Assembly: GCF_000715075.1 (NCBI RefSeq)
Contig: NC_134095.1
Span: 9,100,722-9,164,721 of the forward strand
Length of the DNA: 64,000 bases
Direction: 5' to 3'
From: Nicotiana tabacum
Taxonomy: Eukaryota > Streptophyta > Magnoliopsida > Solanales > Solanaceae
How positions within the stretch are numbered: position 1 is the first letter of the stretch; every line of letters begins with the position of its first letter. Shown in pieces: positions 22,611-33,091 of the stretch. Under the pieces are notes generated by a model. The model did no database searches, was not told the DNA's origin, and was given only the letters and a program-made list of their open reading frames with translations. A program made the position numbers and the translations under genes.

Positions 22611-22822
22611 CTTATAACAACAGAAAACATATCTACAATTCGTAATATAACAAATAGTATCTATAAATAGCTAATTACCACTAAAATATAGTGCTTTATG
22701 AAAATTTCTCTTAATTTTTTTGCATATATGTGTGTATACGTACTAATAAAAAAAGTATAAGGCCTCTTATTAAAGTTTGGCTTTAGGCCACCAATTTTAC
22801 GGAGCCGCCCTTAGTGTGACTC

Positions 22823-23416
22823 CGATCCGTTTAAGAAATTAAAAATCCTATTAACCAACATATACTCCGTCTCTTAGTTTCATTCCTTTTAATTACTATC
22901 CGTTTAAGAATTTTTGAAGTAATCTTTTTTCCAAATCGCTGGAATCTCCTGATTTTTATTTCATTCAAGAACTTAGTTGATTTTATTAAAGAAGTTATAA
23001 TTACTATTATTAGGCCAATTCTAAATGAATTATTAGAAAGCTGTATAAATTTGTAGGGGAAGCTATATAAGTTAATATTTTTTCATTAATGAAAATTAAA
23101 TCATCTTGCTGTTTTCAAAAGCAAACAATTTACACTTGGTACATGCAAAAAATTCGTGTTAACTTACCATGGTTTAGTGATGAATTGTGTTAAGAATACA
23201 TATCAATTAACCATGTAAAAATAATAAAACTTATGTAAACAAAATATATGGCATACACTTATTGATTTAATAAATGCAACAGTGCGAGTAATTAAGTCTT
23301 TTTATTAATAAAAATTAATAAAAGAAAAAGATATTGATATAATGGTTTGATTTTATTTTTTACAATTATTAAAAATTAACTCAAACCGAACTACGAATAC
23401 GAGCATAGAGAGAACT
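22823..23416. other. AT-rich intergenic DNA, no feature recognised
   Basis: No open frame or repeat of note was seen. This is the DNA on the far side of the hAT-like insertion, so before that event it would have been continuous with the NAC upstream region at 9695-9887. Confidence 0.5.
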
Positions 23417-25600
23417 TGTAACGACCCGACTGGTCGTTTTGCCTTTTAGAACTCTGTTCCCTTAAATAAAACTCCACGTGCTTGCTTTAGCTAATTTACG
23501 ACTTGCGAGGACGATTGGTTTGGGGATTTGGAAGAGTTTGGAGTGAAATATGCTCATTTGATTCCTTAGGATTTTCTTAAAAAGTTAAGTTTGACCTTGG
23601 TCAACATTTTGAGCAAACAGACCCGGAATCGTAATTTGACGGTCTCGAAGGGTCCGTAGGAAAATATGGGACCTGGGCGTATGCCCAAAATCGAATTCCT
23701 AGATTACTAGCCCCAGTAATAAATTTTTATTAAAAATTGTTAATCTGAAGTTTTAAGGATTTAAAGAAACTAATTAATGATTGATTTCATGGGTATCGGG
23801 CTCGTATGTTGGTTCCGAAGCCCGACACCGGTCCCATATGTCATTTAAGACTTGCCCGCAAAATTTGGTGTCAATCCGAGTAGTATAAGAGCGTTTTGGC
23901 CCATTAGAGGGAAATCAAGAACTTGAAGTTCATAAGTTTGATTCATTTGGTTTTAGGGAGTGATTCTTAGATTTAGCATTGTTTCGGGTGTTCCGAAGGT
24001 TCGAGTAGGTCCGTTTAGTGATTTCAGACTTGCCGGTATGTTCGGGCGGGGCCCGGGAGCCCCGAGCGTCAATCGGATGATGCTCGAGTGAAGTTGAAAT
24101 TTTTGAGAAGAGCTGAAGCTGCTGCTTCTGTCATAACCGCACCTGCGGTTGGTGGACCGCAGGTGCGAGACCGCAGAAGCGGTTCTTTCATCGCAGGTGT
24201 GGTCCAGGGCAGGCCATGCCAGGAACCGTAGAAGCGGCTCCGCAGATGCGGCCTCAAGTCCGCAGTAGCCGTCCCAGCTCTTTTAGCCCATTTCACAGAT
24301 GCGGTCCATTTTTCGCAGATGCGGGACCACAGATGCGCCCCCCTGACCGCAGATGCGGAAATCGCTGAAGCAGTGAGGTTCATTTAATACGGGTTCTAAG
24401 TCATTTTTATCATTTTTTCACTCTTCCATTGGCGATTTTAGAGCTTTTGAGAGAAGATCTTCACCTAACATCTTGAGGTAAGTGTGTTCTACCTATTTCT
24501 AGTTTAATAATTTTGTCTTGGGTAGATTAAACACTAGTATTAAGGTGAAATCATGGGGTTAGAGCAAAAACCTAGGGTTTTAGTAAAAGTTAGATTTAAC
24601 CACGAAATTTGCTATGGAATAAATTAGAAATCATATATTATCGATCCTTAGGTTATAGAGAACAACTTCCTTAAAAAAAATTCGGAATCCGGGCACGTGG
24701 GCCCGAGGTCGGATTTTAGGAAACTTGTGTTAATCTCCGATGGTCAAGCCTACCAAGGACACGGAACCCAACATCACCTACCCGAGCCAAGGTACTCAAC
24801 CTTTGGAAAGGGTCTTTAAGGTTGGGAAATTGCTTAAATATCTAGAATTCGATCTTGTGAACCTATATTGACTAGTTCTTACCTCATTTAGCTTGTTTGG
24901 GATCGTTCGGCTCCGAATTGAGGGCTTGGACTCGTTCTTGGTATTGGAAGTGCACTTTGGAGCGAGGTGAGTCTCCTTTCTAACCTTGTAAGAGGTAATT
25001 GTCCCGATAGGTGTAATAATTGAGTAATTTGCTACTAAATGCGGGGGTTACGTATGCACCAGATGACGAGAGTCCGTGCGTAACTACTATTATATTAATT
25101 GTCCGGGTAGTCTAGGACCCACATCATGCTATATTTGTGAATATCTCTATGCTTTCCTCCTAATGCGATCACTTAGGATATGCTAGAGGCTTGGAAAGGA
25201 ATAAAAGTGAGTATATATACTTGTTGAACCCTTGCATGAATTTATTGAATATAAATGCGCCTTCGTGTGTTTTCTTGATATAAATAGATAATTGTGGATC
25301 GGGCCGGTCGCCTCGGTATAAATAGATGTATCTATGGTTCGCGCCATCCGACCCTCTGGCAGTGCATAGTTTATTTTTTGTTGGATCGGGCCGTCAACCT
25401 CGGTATAACTTACGCATGATATCTATGTGGAATTGTATCCATGACTTATCCTGTTAGATAGTTGAAATGTGATTTGGTTGACTGCTAAATTGTTCCGAAC
25501 ATGATCTATTACCTCTTGCTACAAACTGTTGACTAACATTGCTTTTTTCCCAAGTCCACTCCTCCGGTTTAAAGAAATCTTCTACATGTAACTTCAATGA
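23417..25600 (+). repeat. LTR fragment of a third Tekay-like family
   Basis: Begins TGTAACGACCCGACTGGTCG, the same kind of start as the other chromovirus LTRs here, and carries a cluster of CGCAGATGCGG-type palindromes (24130-24370) and paired GATCGGGCCGTC..CCTCGGTATAA units (25296-25402). No matching right end (..GTGACA), primer site or coding region follows, and similarity fades around 25600, so it is a truncated or solo LTR. An open frame on the minus strand across the palindromes (24069-24383) is not a gene. Confidence 0.6.
24130..24370. repeat. cluster of CGCAxxTGCGG-type palindromes
   Basis: At least ten copies of words like CCGCACCTGCGG, CCGCAGGTGCGAG, CCGCAGAAGCGG and CCGCAGATGCGG in both orientations over 240 bp, closely resembling the cluster in the unrelated-looking LTR at 11543-11745. 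Confidence 0.85.
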
Positions 25601-25794
25601 GTTTAATAACTTTCTTAGGTGGCACAAAAATTTGAGACCAAGAGATTCGGATGAAAAATAGCACCGATTTGATCAATTGAACTCCCCCAGCATCTGATAA
25701 GACTTTTGTTGTCTATGAGTTGATTCTTCACAGCATCTTCTTCCCCTTTGATTTGGAATGCTACTTTTGTTGCTTATTTATGATTCTATTTTTC

Positions 25795-26857
25795 GAGCGA
25801 GGTCGAATAATTTATTCGAGCGAGGTTGAATGTTGGTTAATTCGAGCGAGGTCGAATGTTAGTAAATTCGAGCGGGATCGAATGTTGATTCGAGCGAGGT
25901 CGAATGTTTAACTCGAGCGAGGTTGAATGTGAATTCGAGCGAGGTCGAATGTAGATTCGAGCGAGTTCGAATGTAAATTCGAGCGAGGTCGAATGTTTAT
26001 TCGAGCGAGTTCGAATGTTTAATTCGAGCAAGGTCGAATGTGAATTCGAGCAAGGTCGTATATAAATTCAAGCAAGGTCAAATGTAAATTCGAGCAAGGT
26101 CGAATGTAAATCTGATTGTATTTTTTGAGCAAGGTCGAATGTTTATTCGAGCGAGATCGAATGTTAATTCGAGTGAGGTCCAATATAAATTTGAGCGAGG
26201 TCGAATGTTGCTTAATTCGAGCGAGGTCGAATGTAAATTCGAGGGAGGTCGAATATAAATTCAAGTGCGGTCGAATATAAATTCGGTGAGGTCTAATGTT
26301 TAATTCGAGTGAGGTCGAATGTGAATTAGTGCGAGGTCGAATTCTTAACTCGAGCGAGGTTGAATGTGTATTCGAGCGAGGTCGAATGTGAATTTGAGCG
26401 AGGTTAATGTGAATTCGAGCGAGGTCGTATGTACATTCGAGCAAGGTCAAATGTGAATTTGAGCGAGGTCGAATGTCGATTCGAGCGAGTCAAATGTTTA
26501 ATTCGAGCGAGGTCGAACGTTGATTCGAGGGAGGTCGAATGTTGATTCGAGCGAGGCCGAATGTGTATTCGAGCGAGACCGAATGTTGATTCGAGCGGGG
26601 TCGAATGTAAATTCGAGCGGAGTTGAATATAAATTTGAGCAAGGTTGAATTTAACTTCGAGCGAGGTCGAATGTTGATTCGAGTGAGGTCTAATGTTTAA
26701 TTCGAGTGAGGTCGAATGTCGATTCAAGAAAGGTTGAATGTGAATTCAAGCGAGGTCGAATGTTGATTCGAGCGGGGTCGAATATGAATTCGAGCGAGAT
26801 CGAATGTAAATTCGAGTGAGGTCGAATGTAAATTTCAGCGAGGTCGAATATAACTTG
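25795..26857. repeat. tandem array of about 20-bp units, copy 1
   Basis: About 50 units of the form TTCGAGCGAGGTCGAATGT plus 1-3 A/T-rich bases, 20-22 bp each, with point differences. Each unit contains the inverted pair TTCGA...TCGAA. On the minus strand the array is open in long overlapping frames (repeating RPRSN.HSTSLE.), which is a by-product of the repeat and not a gene. Confidence 0.95.
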
Positions 26858-26929
26858 TTTAATTGATGCAGCGTCACTTTGGCGAAAATGCGGGTAAGCT
26901 TCATGCACTCATGCTTTGCCTACATATAT

Positions 26930-27590
26930 CGGAGAGATGTACATGTTTTCTGGCTAGCAGTCCAGTCCCAGTCTATATGGTCTCTTGGCATCTTCGGATT
27001 TGCTTTGACGACGATCGTTCCTTATTCGCGCATCTGGGAGAATGCTCATGTTTCTATTCTACTTAGAAAAACAGTCAGTTAAAACCAAATGAAATCGTTC
27101 GTTACCTCGATTTGATCGATCAACGAGTGGAGAGGAGTGACCACGTTCCCTTCTCCGGTTATGCTTTTAGTGGCCGTTACCAATTTGGCAAGGCCGTCCG
27201 TTTTGATATTATGTGCTCGAGGGATTTGGTCGAGCTGGCATTTGTCAAGCTCGGGTTACATCTTGCACATCTCGGCATGGTATTTTTACAGTATTTTTCC
27301 ATTGATTATGAAAGTCCACGTGACTTGATTGACAACGAGCTGGGAGTCACACCGTAGGACGACTCATTCTGCTCCGTACTCGAGTGCTAGCTTTAGACCT
27401 CCAATCATGGCCTCATGCTCGGCTTTGTTATTAGTCATATCTGGGCATCTTATGGACTGGAAAATTTCTTCGCTTGTTGGGACCTCGAGTTCGAGTCCCA
27501 GTCCCAATCCCGACGCATTTGTAACCCAATCCAATCTTGGGTGCACAAAACCAATCTTGAGTTTAGGAACTTGGTATAGTGCTGCATGAC
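26930..27590 (-). pseudogene. Tat-type pol scrap, copy 1: archaeal-type RNase H and integrase pieces
   Basis: The minus strand at about 27560-27364 reads RLDWVTNASG, IRCPDMTNNKAEHEAMIGGL and KLALEYGAE, typical of the second (archaeal-type) RNase H domain that Tat/Ogre elements carry between RNase H and integrase. It decays over 27360-27110. A short integrase-core-like piece (TDCF/FSQIRE-type residues, clearer in copy 2) follows around 27080-26940. Zinc domain and active sites are missing. Stops throughout make it non-functional. Confidence 0.65.
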
Positions 27591-27934
27591 ACTAACAGTA
27601 TACCACAAACATCCTTATGAGATGAGTTACTTTTAATAAATTGTTTTTAACCTTTGCTTCCTTAATGACACTTATTGTAGGTAAAAAATGTGCCTATCAA
27701 AAAGGCCGAAACACCACAAGGACCAAAGGAGAGTGAGAAAGTTAAGCCACATATATCACAAAGGCACGCTTTAAAGCTTTTGCCTACAGATTTTCAAGTT
27801 TGCATTTGTGGCGATAGGGTGACGCTACAATGAACAGAAAGTGGAACTAGAATTGAATTTTAGATCTAGAAAGAAACAAAAATTTTAACTAAAAAATCTC
27901 CATAGACGGCGCCAAATTATTTTACCAAAAAAAA

Positions 27935-28654
27935 TGTTACACCTTTTCTTAAAACGAATTAAATAAGAAGATAGAGGGTAAATCCTAGTTAAGGATAATT
28001 AATTCTAGATCTGAGATGGATAACATGAATAGAAAAATATAGTTGAGTATAAATGTTGGCAGTAGTTACGGCCGGATTTAATAGTATGAAAAAGACCATA
28101 CATTAAATAACATTAAATGTCGATAAAACGTAAATAAAGGAGAAGATTTACCCAATCTTGAGTGAGACGGATCGTCTTTCATTTGATAAAGATGAATCAT
28201 AGACAAACACAAGAATCTTAGTTCCCTTTTCGGATCTGATGGGGAGTGTGGCATAACAGATGATCTAATCTCTTTAGAGAGATGTGTTTTTATTTTTTCT
28301 AGAGACAGAGCCTTTTAGAAAATTTCTCTATTCCTATTTGTAAGGGATATCCCTATAAAACCGTAAAAAAGTACAATTAGAGGGAATATCCAGTAGAATA
28401 TTTCCTTTGAAGATTCCAAAGCAAAACTAGTTGTTACATTTATCTATACTGCTCGACCTCGGCCTTATTGATGATCACTGCTCGACCTCGGGCTTATTGA
28501 TCATTGCTCGACCTCAGCCTTATTGATCAATGCTCGACCTCGGCCTTATTGATCACTGCTTGACCTCAGCCAGATAGCTCAATTCGATTCGTATGTTGCT
28601 CATGACAATTGTCTCTACATGTCAAATTTCTCTAATTTGATTTTGACCCCTACA
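27935..28654 (-). repeat. central LTR of the Tat-like tandem (720 bp)
   Basis: In minus-strand sense it starts TGTAGGGGTCAAAATCAAA and ends GGTGTAACA. The purine tract AAAGGGAGGGACTAAA (minus strand, 28655-28670) lies just before its start and the TTTGGCGCCGTC primer region (27905-27917) just after its end, so it acts as 3' LTR for one unit and 5' LTR for the next. It contains five GCTCGACCTCGGCCTTATTG-like units (28450-28570). Confidence 0.8.
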
Positions 28655-28749
28655 TTTAGTCCCTCCCTTTATCGAGGTCGTCTTTTGGCTGATCTCGATG
28701 AGCGGACTTTATTAATCGTAGTTCAAGAAATTCGGATGGGGAGGTCAAA

Positions 28750-28990
28750 TAGTGAGGATCACGGTTGAGGGTGTCGATCTTCAGGTCAAAGTGGTATCCC
28801 TGCGGGCTAAATTTGAGCAAGTTCAACTAGGGCCAATGACTCGAGTGATGAGTTGATCGAGAAGATGGTAGAGTTGGAGAAGGCCAATGAGGCTAGGACG
28901 GTAGCTTTGGCAAGTAGGGCAATATCAGAGAAGGTCATCCATGTCCTTAGATCTGGATAGGCGATTCGGCCCTTGTAAGATGCCTTATCA
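28750..28990 (+). pseudogene. relic of an antisense ORF in the Tat-like element
   Basis: On the plus strand, opposite to the element, one frame reads LRAKFEQVQLG and, after a shift, DELIEKMVELEKANEARTVA ending in a stop near 28962. The composition is coiled-coil-like. Several Tat-lineage families (for example the maize Grande and Silene Retand groups) carry an extra ORF in antisense between integrase and the 3' LTR; the position here fits, but the identity is inferred from position and composition only. Confidence 0.4.
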
Positions 28991-29046
28991 GGTACCGCCT
29001 TTGATTTGGAATGCTACTTTTGCTGCTTATTTTTTATTCTATTTTT

Positions 29047-29955
29047 CAAGAGATGTCGAATGTATATTCCAGCGAGGTCGAATAATGATTCGAGTGGGGT
29101 CGAATGTTTAATTCGAGCGAGGTCGAATGTTGATTCGAGCGAGGTCGAATGTGAATCAGAGTGAGGTCGTATGTGAATTCGAGCGAGATCTAATGTAAAT
29201 TCCAGCGAGGTCGAATGTTAATTTAAGCGAGGTCGAATATAAATTCGAGCGATGTCGAATATAAATTCGAGCGAGGTCGAACGTGAATTCGGGTGAGGTC
29301 AAACGTGAATTCGGGCAAGGTCAAACGTAAATTCGAGCGATGTCGAATGTTTTATTCGAACGAGGTCGAATGTGAAATCGAGAAAGGTCGTATGTGAATT
29401 CGAGCAAGGTTGAATGTTGATTCGAGCAAGGTCAAATGTTTAATTCGAGCGAGGTTGAATGTTGATTCGAGCGAGGTCGAATGTTTAATTCGAGAAAGAT
29501 TGAATGTTTAATTCAAGAGAAGTCGAGTGCTGATTCGAGCGAGGTCGAATGTTGATTCGAGCGGGGTCGAATGTTGTTTCGAGCGGGGTCGAATGTTGAT
29601 TCCAGCGGGGTCGAACATAAATTCTAGTGAGGTCGAATGTTTAATTCGAGCGAGGTTGAATGTTTAATTCGAGTGAGGTCGAATGCAAATTCAAGCCAGG
29701 TCAAATATAAATTCGAGCGAGATCGAATGTGAATTCGAATGAGGTTGAATGGAATTCGAGCGAGGTCGAATGTTGATTCGAGCGAGGTCGAATGTTTAAT
29801 TTGAGCGAGGTTGTATGTTGATTCAAGCGAGGTCGAATGTTTTATTTGAGCGAGGTCGAATGTGAATTCGAGCGAGGCGGATGCTTAATTTGAGTGAGGT
29901 CGAATTATAATTCGAGCAAGTCAAATGTAAATTCGAGCAAGGTCGAATATAACTT
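29047..29955. repeat. tandem array of about 20-bp units, copy 2
   Basis: About 43 units of the same TTCGAGCGAGGTCGAATGT type as 25795-26857, but with a different order of variants and total length, so the two arrays have expanded or contracted independently since the unit duplicated. Confidence 0.95.
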
Positions 29956-30029
29956 GTTTAATTGATGCAGCGTCGCTTTGGCAAAAATGCGGGTCATCTC
30001 CATGCACTAATTCTTTGCCTACTTATATA

Positions 30030-30700
30030 AGAGAGATTTACATGTTTTCTGGGCTGGCAGTCCAGTCCCAGTCTATATGGTCTCTTGGCATCTTCGGATT
30101 TTCTTTGACAATGATTGTTCTCTTTTCGCGTATTTGGGAGAATGCTCCTACTTCTGTTCCACTTAGAAAAACAGTCAGTTAAAACCAAATGAAATCATTC
30201 GTTACCTCAATTTGATTGGTCGACGAGTGGAGGGGAGTGACCACGTTCCCTTCTCCGGTTCGCTACTAATTTGGCAAGACCGTCCGCTTTGATATTCTAT
30301 GCTCGAGGGACTTGGTCGAGCGGTCATTCGTCGAGCTAGTGTAACAGCTTGCAGATCTTGGCATGGTATTTTTACTGTCTTTGTTCCTTGATTTGGAAAG
30401 TCCAAGTGACTTTAATGACAATGAGCTCAGAGTCGCACTGTAGGACGACTCATTCTGCTCTGTACTCGAGTGCTAGCTTTAGACCTGCAATCATGGCCTC
30501 GTGCTCGGCTTCATTGTTAGTCATATCTGGACATCTTATGGAATGGAAAATTACTTCGCCTGTTGGAACCTCAAGTTCGAGCACCAGTCCCGATCCCGAC
30601 GCGTTTGTAACCCAATCCAATCTTGGGTGCACAAAACCAATCTTGAGTTTAGGAACTTGGTATAGTGATGCCTGACACTGATAGTATACCACAAATATCC
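30030..30700 (-). pseudogene. Tat-type pol scrap, copy 2: archaeal-type RNase H and integrase pieces
   Basis: A minus-strand frame at 30758-30450 carries FVHPRLDWVTNASGSG, IRCPDMTNNEAEHEAMIAGL and KLALEYRAE. Lower down, 30188-30120 reads VLTDCFSKW and, in the next frame, GAFSQIREK, the start of an integrase core. The zinc-binding part normally found between these domains is absent, so the two domains were joined by a deletion before the unit was duplicated. Both copies share the join. Confidence 0.7.
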
Positions 30701-31019
30701 TTATGATATGAGTTACTTTTAATAAAATTGTTTTTAACCTTTGCTTCTTTAATGACACTTATTGTAGGTAAAAAATGTGCCTATTAGAAAGGACAAAACA
30801 CCACAAGGACCAAAGGAGATTGAGAAAGTTAAGCCACAGATATCACAAAGGCATGCTTTAAAGCTTTTGCCTACATTTTTTCAAGTTTGCATTTGTAACG
30901 AAAGGGTGACGCTACAATGAACATAAAGTGGAACTAGAATTGAATTTTAGATTTAGAGAAAACTAAAATTTTAACAAAAAAATCCCACAGTCGGTGCTAA
31001 ATTGTTTGACCAAAAAGTA

Positions 31020-31759
31020 TGAGACCTTTTGTTAAACTAATTAAATAAGAAGATAGAAGGTAAATCCTAATTAAGGATAATCAATTCTAGATTTGAGATG
31101 GATACATGAATAGAAAAATATAGTTGAGTACAAATGTTGGCAGTAGTTATGGCAAGATCTAATAGTATGAAAAAACATACATTAAATAACATTAAATAGC
31201 AATAAAACATAAATAAAGGAGAAGATTCACCCAATCTCGAGGGAGGTGGATCCTCTTTCATTTGATAAAGATGAATGATAGACAAATACAAGAATCTTAG
31301 GAACCTTTTCGGATCTGATGGGGAGTGTGGGATAACAGATCATCTAATCTCTCTGTTTTTATTTTTTCTAGAGATATAGAGTCTCCCCCCCCGGATTAGA
31401 GAAGTCCTATCTTCCTATTTATAAGGGATATCCCTAAAAACCCTAAAAAAGTATAATTAGAGGGAATATCCAGTAGAAAATCCCCTTGAAGATTCCAAAG
31501 CAAAACTGGTTGTTACATCTATCTATACTGCTCGACCTCAGCCTTGTTGATGATCACTGCTCGACCTCGGCCTTATTAATCAATGCTCGACTTCGGTCTG
31601 ATTGATCACTGCTCGACCTCGGCCTTATTGATCAATGCTCGACCTCGACCTTATTGATCAATGCTCGACCTCGGCCAGACAACTCAATTCGATTTGCATG
31701 TTACTCATGACAATTTTCTCTACATGTCGAATTTCTCTGATTTGATTTTGACCCATACA
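31020..31759 (-). repeat. outer (5') LTR of the Tat-like tandem (740 bp)
   Basis: Colinear with 27935-28654. In minus-strand sense it begins TGTATGGGTCAAAATC (31759) and ends near 31020 with AAAAGGTCTCATA. It carries six GCTCGACCTCGGCC-type units (31525-31675). The sequence outside it (AGCAGTACATT) is host DNA; no duplication can be matched because the other end of the insertion is truncated. Confidence 0.75.
31415..31423 (-). promoter_or_regulatory. TATA box in Tat-like LTR
   Basis: The minus strand reads TATAAATAG about 340 bp into the LTR, a good match to the plant TATA consensus. The central LTR has a mutated version (TACAAATAG at 28334-28342). Confidence 0.45.
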
Positions 31760-31944
31760 AGCAGTACATTTCTTTCCATTGACATGATTCTTAGCTACAC
31801 TCTTTTATCAACAAATACTATTCTGTTCCTCAACTTTTCCTTCTCTTTTTGTCCATTTTTATTTTTGACAAAGGATGTGGGTGAATCTTATTCCTTCTCT
31901 TCGGTTACTGTCACTCATCAATTGTTGGCAGGGGACTGGTCTAA

Positions 31945-32327
31945 GAGTGTGTTTGGCTAAGCTTATAAGCTGGTCAAACTGGCTTATAAGCACTTTTTGG
32001 CTTATCTACGCATTTGGTAAAATTAAAAGTGCTTATAAGTTAAGTGCAAATAAGCCAAAAACCATAAGTTAGTCTCCCCCAACTTATCAAATTTCAGCTT
32101 ATAAGCACTTTAAGTTTGACCAAAATATTTACTATTCTATCCCTAAAATACTTCTTTTTAAAACAAAACTCTTCATATACCCCGTTCTTCAGCTACATAT
32201 TATTAATTTTAGCACATTTATCCAAACACGTAATTGCTTATTTTTTAAATTAGTTTCAGCACTTAAAAGTGCTTTTCAGCACCTAATGCTTATCAGCTAC
32301 TCTAAATCAGCTAAGCCAAACAGGCTC
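31945..32327. mobile_element. PIF/Harbinger-type MITE (383 bp)
   Basis: Terminal inverted repeats GAGTGTGTTTGGCTAAGC (left) and GAGCCTGTTTGGCTTAGC (right, minus strand) are flanked by a 3-bp duplication TAA (31942-31944 and 32328-32330), the signature of Tourist-like Harbinger MITEs. The interior is full of GCTTATAAGC palindromes and has no coding capacity. Confidence 0.85.
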
Positions 32328-32330
32328 TAA

Positions 32331-33091
32331 GTATGAAAAATTGAATCAACTACTACTATTTAGAAGAAAAAGAAAAGACTTTTGAACTGTTTTGTGCCTA
32401 TAAGCTCCTCATTAAGTTATTATTTGTAATTTATGGATAAGAGCAGAAGTTGCCAATGTTCTGTAGCTTGCTTTACTGGAAAATTAAGCTGTAAAGGAGT
32501 TTTGAAAGATGTCAAACAGAACGTCTCCTATTTTTTCTTTCTTGTGAGAATATTTTGTTAAAGAATGCATAACCTGTAGATAGATAGCTAACATATCTTA
32601 ATGGTACTGCTCCTCAACTATTTTTAGCTGTCGTACTTAAGCACAAACACAAGACAAATAGTGATTCTAATGGGTGAAACTTTATCATCAGGTAGCAATT
32701 GCTTCTTGTTTTGAACAGGTGAGAAAGTAGATTTTCATGTCAGAATGAAGTGAACAGAAGTGTACTGAGAACCTTATCAAAAGTTTTCACAGAGTACATA
32801 CATAAACCCTAAATAATTATCATCTTTTACTCAACTAGCAGATGCAGGGGGGATACATTCTCCGAGATTCACCAAGCCTAATGTAAACAAGCAGTTTTCT
32901 TTGGTTAATAGTACACATAAACAGGTAGTTTAGAAATGCAATAAGAATGAAATTAGATATAAGTTCTAACCAATATTCAGTTCAAAACATCCAAGCACAT
33001 AACCGTGGTATCCCGGCCGTCTTGCAAGCAGCTCGACTAATTTCACAAAATACCTGTATTGGGAAAAATTAAGTTCGTATATAGAACTGAT
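32331..33091. other. intergenic DNA with one possible minus-strand exon
   Basis: Mostly AT-rich without features. At 32971-33053 the minus strand has an ATACAG acceptor, an open 83-bp block encoding YFVKLVELLARRPGYHGYVL and CFELNI, and a GTTAGA donor. The peptide looks protein-like, but I do not recognise it and see no neighbouring exons. It may be an isolated exon fragment. Confidence 0.35.

Larger units (their letters stand above)
9896..22813. mobile_element. hAT-like composite element with 8-9 bp target duplication
   Basis: The left end reads CAAGGGCGGCTC at 9896 and the right end is the inverse, TAAGGGCGGCTC on the minus strand ending at 22813. GTGTGACTC stands directly outside or overlapping both ends (9888-9896 and 22814-22822), matching the 8-bp duplication typical of hAT transposons (GTGTGACT). 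The GGGCGGAG/GGGCGGCTC-type ends resemble the Tip100 branch (family knowledge). Inside are a second right end at 10558 and a second left end at 10721 of the same family, separated by 162 bp, so two related elements appear to have moved or been retained as one unit. No transposase was found. A Tekay-like retrotransposon and captured host exons lie within. Confidence 0.7.
25747..31759 (-). mobile_element. two head-to-tail units of a pol-deleted Tat-like retrotransposon
   Basis: Read on the minus strand the order is LTR (31759-31020), PBS region, pol scrap, tandem array, plus-strand ORF relic, purine tract, LTR (28654-27935), PBS region, pol scrap, tandem array, truncation near 25747. Both units start their array end with CCTTTGATTTGGAATGCTAC (25747 and 28999) and are colinear for almost 3 kb. 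The shared central LTR is the pattern expected from unequal recombination between LTRs. The Tat/Ogre lineage is supported by the TTTGGCGCCGTC primer region, the archaeal-type RNase H piece and 3'-region satellites. No gag, protease or RT remains. Confidence 0.8.

Noticed and set aside
24069..24383. 104-codon minus-strand frame
   Set aside because: It is produced by the palindrome cluster, whose CGCAGATGCGG words lack stops; composition is Ala/Arg/Ser-rich and artificial.
25795..26857. CRISPR-like regular repeats
   Set aside because: Units are directly adjacent with no unique spacers, they vary in sequence, and they lie in a plant retrotransposon; this is a satellite-type array.
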